From: Lachnospira rogosae
GTDB taxonomy: Bacteria > Bacillota > Clostridia > Lachnospirales > Lachnospiraceae
Direction: 5' to 3'
Length of the DNA stretch: 64,000 bases
Assembly (NCBI RefSeq): GCF_040096455.1
Contig: NZ_JBBMER010000006.1
Coordinates: 1 to 64,000 of the forward strand
Of the stretch, positions 44,374-52,788 are shown in pieces (within the stretch, counting starts at the first letter, position 1; each line of letters begins with the position of its first letter). A program made the translations under genes and the position numbers. Under the pieces are notes generated by a model. That model saw only the letters and a program-made list of their open reading frames with translations. It did no database searches and was not told the origin of the DNA.

Positions 44374-46089
44374 ATGATAGGATTATTAAAATTTATTACA
44401 TGCGGAAGCGTGGATGATGGAAAGTCTACATTAATAGGACATATATTATATGATTCAAAGCTTTTATATGCCGATCAGGAAAAGGCTTTAGAGCTTGACA
44501 GTAAAGTAGGAAGCCGAGGTGGTGCTATTGATTACTCGCTTCTTCTTGACGGACTTATGGCAGAACGTGAACAGGGTATCACAATCGATGTTGCTTACAG
44601 ATATTTTACAACAGATAAGAGAAGCTTTATCGTAGCTGATACACCAGGTCACGAAGAATATACAAGAAATATGGCGGTTGGTGCTTCATTTGCTGACCTT
44701 GCAATAATTCTTATTGATGCTAAGCAGGGTGTTCTTGTGCAGACTAAAAGACACGCAAGAATATGTGCCCTTATGGGAATTAAATATTTCGTATTTGCAG
44801 TAAATAAGATGGATTTAGTTGGTTACTCAGAAGAAAGATTTAACGAGATAACTAAGCAGATTGATGAATTATCTAAAGAACTTGGACTTGCAAGTGTAAA
44901 GATTATCCCTGTATCAGCAACAGAGGGTGACAATATTACAGTTAAATCTGATAATACACCTTGGTATCCAGGCGAAGCACTTCTTACTTACCTTGAAAAT
45001 GTGGATGTAAGCGAAAAGAAGAAGGAAGAAGGTTTTTATATGCCAGTTCAGAGAGTATGCCGTCCAGACCATACTTTCAGAGGATTTCAGGGGCAGATTG
45101 AATCAGGTGTTGTATCAGTTGGAGATGATATAATCACACTTCCTAGTGGGGAGTCAGCTAAGGTTAAGAGTATTCTTATTGGAGATAAGGACAGTCAGTT
45201 AGCACAGGAAGGACAGCCAGCTACAATCCAGCTTGACAAAGAAGTTGACGTATCAAGAGGTTGTGTACTTTCAAGCGGAACAACACTTCCGGTAAGCAAG
45301 TCACTTACAGCAACTATACTCTGGATGGACGATGCAGAACTTACAGTTGGTAAGGATTACATTGTTAAGATTGGCACTAAGCAGGTTCTTGGTGTATTAA
45401 AGAACATTCAGTACAAGATAGACGTCAATACAGGAAATTTCCTTCCAGCTAATGGACTTAGCAAGAATGAGATAGCAGTGTGCGATATTGGACTTCAGGA
45501 AGCAGTTATTATTGATGAATTTGCAAAACATAAGACGCTTGGCGAACTTATTCTTATAGATAGAATAAGCAATATGACATCTGCCTGCGGTGTTGTCACA
45601 GATTCGAGTGCATATGATAACAAAGAAGTAAAATGTGCATTTGTAAATGGAAGCCTTAAAGGAAATGCAGATATATTTGAAGAATATTATTATAACCTTG
45701 AAAGTGCCACAGTTACAAAGGTAAGCCCATCAGGCAAGACATACAAGGTCGGAGATGTAATTAACGTAAGCGGTGAGACATACAGCTATCCAGATAACTT
45801 TGATGTAATCGTTCTTCGTGATAAAGTAGCAGTTACAGTAAGAGATAAGAAGATAGAAGCAATCACAAAGCTAGAAGAATATACATACACAGGAACACCA
45901 GTAATCAACAGCCGTGGCTTTGAAATCAGGCTCAATGGTGAGGATGACTACAACAACCTTATAAATGACTTAAATGCCATCGAAACGGCTAACAAACCAC
46001 TCAATGATGAATTTTTCAACAAGTGGACAAAATTCGATACTTACAGAAAAATCATCTTCAAGGATGAAGTATGGGAATATGTAATATAA
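44374..46089 (+). CDS. cysN: Sulfate adenylyltransferase subunit 1 (GTPase)
   Basis: GTPase subunit that drives APS formation, 571 residues. G1 GSVDDGKSTL, G3 DTPGHEEYTRNM, G4 NKMDLV, then EF-Tu-like beta domains (PVQRVCRPDHTFRGFQG). No APS-kinase (CysC) domain is fused, consistent with a direct APS reductase route. AGAGAGGGG precedes the ATG at 44374. A structured repeat begins 1 bp after the stop. Confidence 0.96.
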   Translation: MIGLLKFITCGSVDDGKSTLIGHILYDSKLLYADQEKALELDSKVGSRGGAIDYSLLLDGLMAEREQGITIDVAYRYFTTDKRSFIVADTPGHEEYTRNMAVGASFADLAIILIDAKQGVLVQTKRHARICALMGIKYFVFAVNKMDLVGYSEERFNEITKQIDELSKELGLASVKIIPVSATEGDNITVKSDNTPWYPGEALLTYLENVDVSEKKKEEGFYMPVQRVCRPDHTFRGFQGQIESGVVSVGDDIITLPSGESAKVKSILIGDKDSQLAQEGQPATIQLDKEVDVSRGCVLSSGTTLPVSKSLTATILWMDDAELTVGKDYIVKIGTKQVLGVLKNIQYKIDVNTGNFLPANGLSKNEIAVCDIGLQEAVIIDEFAKHKTLGELILIDRISNMTSACGVVTDSSAYDNKEVKCAFVNGSLKGNADIFEEYYYNLESATVTKVSPSGKTYKVGDVINVSGETYSYPDNFDVIVLRDKVAVTVRDKKIEAITKLEEYTYTGTPVINSRGFEIRLNGEDDYNNLINDLNAIETANKPLNDEFFNKWTKFDTYRKIIFKDEVWEYVI

Positions 46090-46090
46090 T

Positions 46091-46214
46091 GAGCCGTGCC
46101 TGACTTAACAGCAAAGTGATGCTTGTGCTTGCACAAAGCAGCACTTTGAAGCTAAGTCGGATAGGGCGAAGCCCGACAGTTCCAGAAGCCAGAGGCTTCT
46201 GGAACTTGCACGGT
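46091..46214. repeat. Structured multi-stem element, copy 1
   Basis: Begins GAGCCGTGCC one base after cysN and closes with GCACGGT: GCCGTGC (46093-46099) pairs with 46208-46214. Arm A: 46102-46118 with 46142-46158 (14 of 17 pairs), capped by the GTGCTTGCAC hairpin. Arm B: GGGC-GAA-GCCC. Arm C: GTTCCAGAAGCC (46179-46190) exactly with 46194-46205. The loops and joints match copy 2 at 61857-61980, while the arm A and arm C stems differ in sequence but stay paired. Confidence 0.75.
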
Positions 46215-46238
46215 GTAAGCATCTTCTCCCACCCACCA

Positions 46239-46273
46239 GCCTATGAACAGTGCGTTAGCACGCCTTCATAGGC
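46239..46273. repeat. Hairpin downstream of structured element copy 1
   Basis: GCCTATGA (46239-46246) with TCATAGGC (46266-46273), enclosing GTGC-GTTA-GCAC. Part of the 428-bp gap 46090-46517, which otherwise holds a small CTCTC/GAGAG hairpin at 46313-46327 and the agrA promoter. Confidence 0.5.
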
Positions 46274-46404
46274 ACAAATATTAAATACAAACATATATAC
46301 TAACAATATCCTCTCGTCCAGAGAGAAAAAACTACCATATATGCCCCGGTAAGTCATTATCAGACTATCATTGCAATTATTACAATATTCTTCACCCCAC
46401 ATTA

Positions 46405-46433
46405 TTGCGAACCAACCTAAGATTATGTATAAT
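46405..46433 (+). promoter_or_regulatory. Promoter of the agrA-like gene
   Basis: TTGCGA (46405-46410), 17 bp, TATAAT (46428-46433), about 85 bp before the start codon. Confidence 0.6.
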
Positions 46434-46517
46434 ATTATCTATTATGATATGCATGCAGAAAGTAATTTTGCTACTCACATCATTATATTATTAATGTACG
46501 AAAGCAGGCGGATAATT

Positions 46518-47240
46518 ATGGAGTTTGTTATATGTGATGATGATAGATTGTACGCATCCCAGTTTATTGAACAGCTTAAAGTGTTGGAAAGCCAATACGA
46601 TGAGCTGTTCAATTGCGTTTATTATGACCATTATGAGAACTTTATGGAGAGCCTTAGAAATAAGGAATGTGATAAAGCCGATATATATTTTTTAGACATA
46701 GAATTTGGCGAAGTGTATGGTATGGACGTGGCAAAGATTATAACAAGAATGAACAGGAATGCCGGTATTGTGTACATTACGAATTATGAAGAATATGCAA
46801 TCAAGGCATTTGTGTGCAGACCATTAGGATTTATAAGAAAAAAGCACGATGCAGAGGATATAAAAGTTACAATGGATAAGATAATATCATATATGAATGA
46901 TAAAAATGTGTTGTATACCTTTAAGAATAACAGGAATACGCTTGTGTTAAATCTTTCGACAGTATTATACATAGAAATGTCCAATCATGATATGAACATA
47001 TATATGACAGATGACTGCCGGGTTGTAAGGGATAAGATTTCAAGAGTAGAGAAGGAATTGGCGACTAAAGGCTTCGTTAAGATTAACAGGTCAAGTCTTG
47101 TTAATATGGAGCATATTGTAAATATTAAAGATGATGAGGTAATAATTGATAATGGTACAAAGCTGTATATAACTGGCAATAAGCAGGAAATGATTATACG
47201 TGACTGGCAGGCGTATATTATGGGATATAGTGAGCAGTAA
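46518..47240 (+). CDS. agrA: LytTR response regulator, AgrA type
   Basis: Two-component response regulator of 240 residues: a receiver domain (about 1-120; acidic pocket CDDD at 5-8, phospho-acceptor Asp near 60 in FLDIEFG) and a LytTR DNA-binding domain (about 140-240; VNRSSLVN-like KINRSSLVNMEHIVNI). The start at 46518 begins MEFVICDDDR, the usual start of a receiver; GGCGG lies upstream. It heads the agrA-agrC-agrD-agrB locus, and its expected target is the direct repeat at 48684-48714. Confidence 0.92.
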   Translation: MEFVICDDDRLYASQFIEQLKVLESQYDELFNCVYYDHYENFMESLRNKECDKADIYFLDIEFGEVYGMDVAKIITRMNRNAGIVYITNYEEYAIKAFVCRPLGFIRKKHDAEDIKVTMDKIISYMNDKNVLYTFKNNRNTLVLNLSTVLYIEMSNHDMNIYMTDDCRVVRDKISRVEKELATKGFVKINRSSLVNMEHIVNIKDDEVIIDNGTKLYITGNKQEMIIRDWQAYIMGYSEQ

Positions 47241-47360
47241 GAGTAAGTGATAGAAAAAGCTGAAAGAATATGCAGATATAGTAAGCGTTACGGGTACATA
47301 CAGTTTAGCGAATGCTGGATAGAATATACATAGTAAATGATAAAAAAGATTGGAGAAAAT

Positions 47361-48683
47361 ATGGATAAAGTTTCGTTTATAGTTGAAACACTTGCAAATA
47401 TTAATCAGAGCATTTTGCTTATATATTTTTTATGCGGTACATTGAACGTTAATAAAAAGATTAATTCCAAGATTGCAGTAATATCAGGTGTTTCGATAAT
47501 ATTTGCATATCTGGAAATCCAGTATATGGTTGTTCCGTTTGAGGGACTTGGTGTTGGCATATTGTGGGCAATGCTTGTTATATATGCGTGCCTTTTTATG
47601 GATGGCAATATATTTCAGAAAATGTATGCTTCAATGTTTATTATAGCAACGATAATATTTGTTACGGTACTTTTGGGCAGTATAATGGGAGCATTGTATA
47701 ATGTGCATTTTATAGAATTCACAGGAACAGCTTCTATGGAAAAGTGCCTGCTGGTTATTCTTATACAGATAACAATATGGATTGTTGCGGTAATACTTGT
47801 AAGAATATTAAGAAGATACAGCTATGGAGTGAATATTAAGGACACGGTAATAATTATGGCGGCTATGATAATGTCAGTTATTATCACCAATGAAGTGCAG
47901 ATGATGTCAACAGACAGTGATGCTGAGAAAATGATAGTGCGCTCAATTATAATAATGATATGTGTAACAATAATGTTTATCCTGTGTGTGGCATTGTATG
48001 AGATTATACAACGCAGTACATACGCTCTTATGGAGCAGACAATAATGGAACAGGCATATAAAAGCAGATTAGAAAATGTCGAGGATATAGAAACGAATGT
48101 CGAGCGTATATCAAGAATAAAACACGAACTTAATAAGACACTGATTGCTGCTAATCTTATGCTTAAGGATGGACGTACTGAGGAGGCAAGAGAATTCTTA
48201 AGCCAGTTTGATGGAGATCTGGATAAAATAATTGTTGAGAAAATGTATACTAATAATATAATTATCAACGAGTTCCTTACAAAGAAATCTAAAGATTGCA
48301 GACAGAAAAACATAGATTTTGTGGCTGTTGTCAACGGAGAGTTAAAGCTCATTAAAAATGTAGATATATTCTGTGTGCTTTCTAATCTGCTTGATAATGC
48401 AATTGAGGCTCAGACATTTGTTGATAATAAGAGAGTTGAGGTATTTATAGATGAGAATGAGGATGTATGTTCCTTAAAAATATATAACAGCATATCAGAT
48501 GATATGGTAAAAGCCTTCAAAGAAGATACTTTATTTAATACACACAAAAAGGATAAATTAATGCATGGATATGGTCTTAAAAATGTAAATGATGTTGTAA
48601 AGAAATATAATGGCAGAATTAATTATTCAATAATAGGTACTTGTGTTCTTTGCTGTAGTGTAATTCTTTACAGGGAAAAATAA
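47361..48683 (+). CDS. agrC: Sensor histidine kinase, AgrC type (GHKL)
   Basis: Membrane sensor of 440 residues: about six N-terminal helices (about 5-205), a dimerisation helix with phospho-acceptor RIKHELNKTL (His near 255), and a GHKL ATPase with N-box NLLDNAIEAQ and G-box MHGYGLKNV. This architecture is that of AgrC receptors for cyclic peptides. GGAGAAAAT sets the start at 47361. It is 120 bp after agrA. Confidence 0.9.
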   Translation: MDKVSFIVETLANINQSILLIYFLCGTLNVNKKINSKIAVISGVSIIFAYLEIQYMVVPFEGLGVGILWAMLVIYACLFMDGNIFQKMYASMFIIATIIFVTVLLGSIMGALYNVHFIEFTGTASMEKCLLVILIQITIWIVAVILVRILRRYSYGVNIKDTVIIMAAMIMSVIITNEVQMMSTDSDAEKMIVRSIIIMICVTIMFILCVALYEIIQRSTYALMEQTIMEQAYKSRLENVEDIETNVERISRIKHELNKTLIAANLMLKDGRTEEAREFLSQFDGDLDKIIVEKMYTNNIIINEFLTKKSKDCRQKNIDFVAVVNGELKLIKNVDIFCVLSNLLDNAIEAQTFVDNKRVEVFIDENEDVCSLKIYNSISDDMVKAFKEDTLFNTHKKDKLMHGYGLKNVNDVVKKYNGRINYSIIGTCVLCCSVILYREK

Positions 48684-48748
48684 ATTCACGACATATAAGA
48701 TATAATTCACGACACGCTTATTGAAATGATGGAAATAAATGTTAATAT
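48684..48748 (+). promoter_or_regulatory. agrDB promoter with a LytTR-type direct repeat
   Basis: ATTCACGACA occurs at 48684-48693 and 48705-48714, exactly 21 bp apart. LytTR regulators bind 9-bp direct repeats with this spacing. A promoter follows 6 bp later: TTGAAA (48721-48726), 16 bp, TAATAT (48743-48748). The leader then has AAATCAGCT and AGCTGATTT as a 9-bp stem, and a tandem ACGTCAG just before the agrD ribosome site. Confidence 0.75.
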
Positions 48749-48875
48749 TAAATCAGCTTTTGTGCTAACTCGAATAAGGGATGAGAGTTGAGGATAGAAT
48801 GAGAGCTGATTTATCAGCATCAGATATATTAATACTTGTAACGTCAGACGTCAGGTAGGAAAGGAGTTGGAAGAT

Positions 48876-49019
48876 ATGAAGAAGAGCAATGTATTATTAA
48901 ATTGTGTTGCTAAGGCGGCACAGCATTCTGCTAAGAAGGCTGTAAACAGTGCTTCAATATGGAGCTGCTATCAGCCAAAAGAACCACAGACAGCAGCTAA
49001 GTTAAAGAAGAACAGATAA
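48876..49019 (+). CDS. agrD: AgrD-type cyclic lactone autoinducer peptide precursor
   Basis: Short gene of 47 residues (MKKSNVLLNCVAKAA at the N terminus). An amphipathic, lysine-rich leader is followed by NSASIWSCYQPKEP and a charged tail ending AKLKKNR. The QPKEP block after an aromatic residue is the hallmark of AgrD cleavage sites. In relatives the ring nucleophile sits five residues before that tyrosine; here that position is Ser27, while a Cys lies at 31. The product is probably a macrolactone, or a Cys-based ring. AAAGGAG precedes the ATG. agrB starts 37 bp after. Confidence 0.9.
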   Translation: MKKSNVLLNCVAKAAQHSAKKAVNSASIWSCYQPKEPQTAAKLKKNR

Positions 49020-49056
49020 TACCAATGTATTACTGAGAGGTAAGGGGATAGGGATA

Positions 49057-49662
49057 ATGCTAGGAAGAATAGCAGATAGTATTGCAGTTCTTTTTTTGAA
49101 GAAGAACATAATTAATGAAGATGAGCTCCCTGTATACCAATATGGTATGCAGGTGCTTATCTGCAATATAGCAGGAATGTTGACAGTCCTTATTGTTGGC
49201 ATATTAATATCAAGACTGGTTGAAAGCATAATATTTATTACAATCTATGCTACATTAAGAATATATACAGGAGGGTATCATGCAAGAACTCCATTAGTAT
49301 GTAATATAGTATTTCTTGGGACATATTTAGTTACAGTTATGCTTGAAGCTTTAAAAGTCAATAATTCGGTTGTATGGATAATGTATTTATTATCCTGCCT
49401 TATAATATTAAGATTTTCACCAATAGAGAATGTTAATAAAGAATTAGATGAGAAAGACAAAGAAATATATCGTAATAAAAGTTTGATAATTAGTACATTA
49501 TTATTGATGATATTATTAGCGGGTGACATTACAGATAGATATAGTAATGGTGCAGTTAATAATATTATGATGAATATGTATAGTGATATAAGCCTTTATA
49601 TGAAGCTTGTTATAATAAGCATAGCAGTGCTTATGTTATATGCACTTTTTAAAGACAAATAA
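49057..49662 (+). CDS. agrB: AgrB-type peptide-processing membrane protease
   Basis: Membrane endopeptidase that cleaves and cyclises AgrD, 201 residues with about six hydrophobic segments. The catalytic pair is clear: His75 and Cys82 in TGGYHARTPLVCN. The amphipathic N terminus precedes YQYGMQVLICNIAGML, typical of the family. A GGGGATAGGGATA context precedes the ATG. A terminator follows, closing the agr locus. Confidence 0.94.
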   Translation: MLGRIADSIAVLFLKKNIINEDELPVYQYGMQVLICNIAGMLTVLIVGILISRLVESIIFITIYATLRIYTGGYHARTPLVCNIVFLGTYLVTVMLEALKVNNSVVWIMYLLSCLIILRFSPIENVNKELDEKDKEIYRNKSLIISTLLLMILLAGDITDRYSNGAVNNIMMNMYSDISLYMKLVIISIAVLMLYALFKDK

Positions 49663-49687
49663 TTAATATAATAATATCTATTATAAT

Positions 49688-49733
49688 TCCCATAGGTTAT
49701 ATGCTTAAAAGAGTACAAACCTATGGGATTTTT
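49688..49733 (+). terminator. Terminator of the agr locus
   Basis: TCCCATAGGTT (49688-49698) pairs exactly with AACCTATGGGA (49718-49728), then five T. Confidence 0.88.
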
Positions 49734-49783
49734 GCGTGTATAATAGATATGTGAAATTTAAGCAGAAAATGTAAGCGGAAAAG

Positions 49784-49792
49784 TGGTATAAT
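49784..49792 (+). promoter_or_regulatory. Extended -10 promoter for the U32-like gene
   Basis: TGGTATAAT, the same extended -10 found in the array at 1-250; no clear -35. About 69 bp before the ATG. Confidence 0.5.
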
Positions 49793-49860
49793 ATTGACAA
49801 TAAATGGCTGATGATACAGAATAAATTGTCTTATTAATAATCAGGGAGAAGCATATTAAT

Positions 49861-50880
49861 ATGAATATTGAAAGCAATTTTAATAATAATATAGATAAGA
49901 CTGATAGATGGATAGCACATTATCACCTTCCCGGTCTGTTTGAATTCTATGAGTTTTATAAAGTATTCCTGTCATTGTTTTATGAGCACAGGGAGTATTT
50001 TTATGACTGGTGTGATATAGGTTCTATATATGGTGCACCAGCGGATTGCATATGGGGCGGCGGGCGTGCCGGCTTTGGAGACGGTGAGGCAGAAAAAGTA
50101 TTTTCACTTATGGCACAATATGGAATATCGGCAAGACTTACATTCAGCAATTCGCTTATCAGGAAGGAACATCTGGCAGATGTGAAATGTAATAAGTTGT
50201 GTGAATTATTAAAGGCGGCTTCGAAATTGCATAGTGATTATAAGGTTACATCTGAATATGCGTCTAAAGATTATTCTATAGATAATTCAATAAGAGATAC
50301 TGCATTTAAAAATGGAATTATAGTTCACTCAGATATTCTGCTTGACTATTTAAAAAATAAATATCCAGAGTTTTGTTTCGTTTCATCTACAACCAAGGTA
50401 CTAACAGATTATAATGATTTGCTGAACGAGGTAAACAGAGATGATTTTAGTTATGTTGTGCCAGATTTCAGGTTGAACAAATGCTTTGATAAGCTGGGGA
50501 CGATGACACAGGAACAGAAAGATAAGATTGAATTTTTATGTAACGAGTGCTGCTGGATTGGCTGTTATGACCGTAAAGCCTGTTATGAGACTGTAAGCCG
50601 TATGAATCTGGGCGAAAATTGCAACGGGCATATATGTGTGTCGCCTGAGGCAGGCGATGGATATAGATTTTCCAAGGCAATGCACAACCCGGCATTTATA
50701 AGTGTAGATGATATCAGGAATATATATATGCCTATGGGATTTACCAATTTTAAAATAGAGGGCAGAAGCCTTGGAAGTGCACTGGTGCTGGAATTTCTTC
50801 TTTATTATATGACTAAGCCGGAATACCAGATAAATGTAAGAGAAGAGATATATCTTGATAATATGCTTGATATATTTTAA
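49861..50880 (+). CDS. Uncharacterised U32-peptidase-like protein
   Basis: 339 residues, not confidently recognised. The overall pattern (an early CIWGGGRAGFGDGE segment, SYVVPDFRLNK, then a cysteine cluster IEFLCNECCWIGCYDRKACY and the C-terminal NFKIEGRSLGSALVL) resembles the U32 peptidase/collagenase-like TIM barrel, where clustered cysteines bind Fe-S and KIEGR is typical. Four cysteines fall within 17 residues (near 222-240). No membrane segment. GGGAG precedes the ATG, and it has its own promoter. Members of this fold hydroxylate RNA or prenyl groups, or act on proteins; no function is assigned here. Confidence 0.6.
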   Translation: MNIESNFNNNIDKTDRWIAHYHLPGLFEFYEFYKVFLSLFYEHREYFYDWCDIGSIYGAPADCIWGGGRAGFGDGEAEKVFSLMAQYGISARLTFSNSLIRKEHLADVKCNKLCELLKAASKLHSDYKVTSEYASKDYSIDNSIRDTAFKNGIIVHSDILLDYLKNKYPEFCFVSSTTKVLTDYNDLLNEVNRDDFSYVVPDFRLNKCFDKLGTMTQEQKDKIEFLCNECCWIGCYDRKACYETVSRMNLGENCNGHICVSPEAGDGYRFSKAMHNPAFISVDDIRNIYMPMGFTNFKIEGRSLGSALVLEFLLYYMTKPEYQINVREEIYLDNMLDIF

Positions 50881-50981
50881 TACGAATATTGCGAGTATAA
50901 TTTTAATAATATTTAGGATATTAAAAATATTGAAAATAAATAATAATATACAATATTTATCAAAAAAAGGAGAATAATACT

Positions 50982-51515
50982 ATGAAAAACTCAGCTGTTC
51001 AAAGTGCTGTTACACAGAATATTAATATGTTAAATAAGTTACATATGGCTATGATTGAATTATATAAGGGGGATTCCAGGAGAATACAGCATTTCTGTAA
51101 AGTTCACAGTTATGCCAGGTTGATTGCCCAGATGGAAAATGTAGATTACAAGACTTTGTTTATTATTGAAACAGCGGCACTGACACACGACATAGGGATT
51201 CATACATGTGAAGAAAAATATGGAGAGTGTGGCGGCAGATTGCAGGAAAAGGAAGGACCTGCACTTGCTAAAGAGCTTCTTGAAAGACTTGGATTTGAAA
51301 CAGACATTTCAGAAAGAGTGCAGTATCTGATTGCACATCATCATACATATAGTAATATTGACGGGATTGATTACCAGATACTTGTTGAGGCTGATTTTCT
51401 TGTAAATATGTATGAAGATGGTGTATCAAAAGATGCAGTGTTAAAGGCTTACAATAATATTTTTAAGACAAAATATGGGAAATATATATGTAAGGATATG
51501 TTCTTAATTGATTGA
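50982..51515 (+). CDS. HD domain phosphohydrolase
   Basis: 177-residue metal-dependent phosphohydrolase-like protein. The HD signature is complete: first His in IQHFCKVHSYARLI, the HD pair in TAALTHDIGIH (near 67-77), the following LIAHHHTY, and a distal Asp in VEADFLVN. The substrate could be a nucleotide or another phosphoester. AGGAG precedes the ATG. Single gene, about 100 bp after the U32-like gene, with an AT-rich gap. Confidence 0.85.
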   Translation: MKNSAVQSAVTQNINMLNKLHMAMIELYKGDSRRIQHFCKVHSYARLIAQMENVDYKTLFIIETAALTHDIGIHTCEEKYGECGGRLQEKEGPALAKELLERLGFETDISERVQYLIAHHHTYSNIDGIDYQILVEADFLVNMYEDGVSKDAVLKAYNNIFKTKYGKYICKDMFLID

Positions 51516-51689
51516 AAAAATGTTGATAAAAATATAAGTATGTAAGGTATATGATTATGAGAATCAACACATAATACATATGTATAAGAGATTGCAATGT
51601 AAATTAACAATCCTAATTCATAGTGGTGGCAGAATTGATTTCTGATATGCACATCGCAAAATAACCAGATTAAGAAAAGAGGCATATGT

Positions 51690-52148
51690 ATGTTGTTGAC
51701 TGAAAAAGAAATGTCGGTATTAAAGGATCTTCAGACACAGGAAAAGAATTGTATTGATAAATACGAGAAGTATGCAGGACTTGCAAAGGACGATGAGTTA
51801 AAACAGCTTTTTGAAGAGCTTAAGAAAAAGGAGCAGGAACATTATAAGACGATAGGTCAGATTTTAAATGGTGAAGTGCCATCCTGCGATTGTAATGATA
51901 CAGCAGGAAAGGACTATCAGCCAAAGGGCAGTTATTCAAAGAGTGAAGAGTCAGAGGATAAAAAGAATGACTGTTTTCTTGCAACAGACAGCATAGGAAC
52001 AGAAAAGCTTGTATCAGGTGAATATAATTCCAATGTATTTGCGTGTACTTTAACATCTATAAGAAAAGTGCTTGCAGATATAGAGATAGAAGAACAAAAT
52101 CACGCTGAAATGCTTTATAAGTATAAAATGGCGAATGGTATGCAGTAG
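51690..52148 (+). CDS. CotF-like / ferritin-like spore coat family protein
   Basis: 152 residues, two helical blocks (about 5-57 and 118-148) with the pattern LQTQEKNCIDKYEKYAG and ELKKKEQEHYKTIGQIL typical of CotF-type ferritin-like proteins, separated by a charged, low-complexity linker (SYSKSEESEDKKND). The second block (IRKVLADIEIEEQNHAEML) repeats the E-x6-ExxH-like pattern. Coat proteins of this type occur in sporulating and non-sporulating Clostridia. A terminator lies 67 bp downstream. Confidence 0.7.
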   Translation: MLLTEKEMSVLKDLQTQEKNCIDKYEKYAGLAKDDELKQLFEELKKKEQEHYKTIGQILNGEVPSCDCNDTAGKDYQPKGSYSKSEESEDKKNDCFLATDSIGTEKLVSGEYNSNVFACTLTSIRKVLADIEIEEQNHAEMLYKYKMANGMQ

Positions 52149-52215
52149 ATAGTTTGATAACTACATTAAAAACAAAGAAAATAAGTAAATACTCAGAAAA
52201 AAATAATCAAAATAT

Positions 52216-52254
52216 AAAACGCTATGTTATCATTGTGTGATTTCATAGCGTTTT
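52216..52254. terminator. Terminator between the CotF-like gene and small minus-strand genes
   Basis: AAAACGCTATG (52216-52226) pairs exactly with CATAGCGTTTT (52244-52254). A-run on one side and T-run on the other make it bidirectional. Confidence 0.85.
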
Positions 52255-52268
52255 ATTAAATACCACGG

Positions 52269-52394
52269 TTATTTAACAGCTGAATTATTTTTCTCGTCAG
52301 CTTCTTTAGTAGCCTGATGGTCTATTCGGCATCCGAATATAATACCGCCAACAATTAATAAAACAACAATTCCTACAGTTATATTTCCAACCAT
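52269..52394 (-). CDS. Small membrane protein (41 residues)
   Basis: Minus-strand gene of 41 residues: MVGNITVGIVVLLIVGGIIF forms one transmembrane helix, then Gly-Cys-Arg and a charged tail (HQATKEADEKNNSAVK). AAAGGAG lies 6 bp before the ATG, and a shared terminator follows the stop. The N terminus recalls FeoB-associated cysteine-rich small proteins, but only one Cys is present, so that name is not given. Function unknown. Confidence 0.7.
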   Translation of the reverse strand: MVGNITVGIVVLLIVGGIIFGCRIDHQATKEADEKNNSAVK

Positions 52395-52519
52395 ATAATA
52401 CTCCTTTTCTGATTTAATTAAGTTAATATTTCAATTCGTTAAATTTAATGTTTAGCCAAATTATATTGTACTGTCAGCTAACTGTATATTTAGCTGACTG
52501 CACAGTTAGTCTGTTCAGA

Positions 52520-52663
52520 TTAGTCAAATAAAGAGATTTTATATTTAACTGCTCTGAATATTTTATAGATTATGGTTACTACAATGCCTAAAGTTATGCC
52601 TAAAGTAGAACCAACAGCTATAAGACCGCCTATAGCTATGCCTATATATGTTAAAATGTTCAT
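52520..52663 (-). CDS. Small hydrophobic protein (47 residues)
   Basis: Minus-strand gene of 47 residues. MNILTYIGIAIGGLIAVGST continues with LGITLGIVVTIIY as one long glycine-rich hydrophobic stretch with room for one or two helices, then a basic tail (KIFRAVKYK). GGAG lies 7 bp before the ATG. Between it and the 41-residue gene is a TCAGCTAA/TTAGCTGA hairpin (52474-52497). It could be a small regulatory or toxin-like peptide; there is no direct evidence. Confidence 0.6.
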   Translation of the reverse strand: MNILTYIGIAIGGLIAVGSTLGITLGIVVTIIYKIFRAVKYKISLFD

Positions 52664-52788
52664 AATATCTCCGTTTCTTATAAAATGTATTAAATTGTTG
52701 CAATATACATTGAGGCTGGTTTATTACAAATATACACATTTTATACATAATTATTTATTGCATATTATATGAATTCATTTTGAGATAA

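Noticed and set aside
52269..52394. FeoB-associated cysteine-rich protein
   Set aside because: Similar N-terminal helix, but only one cysteine and no feoAB genes nearby.
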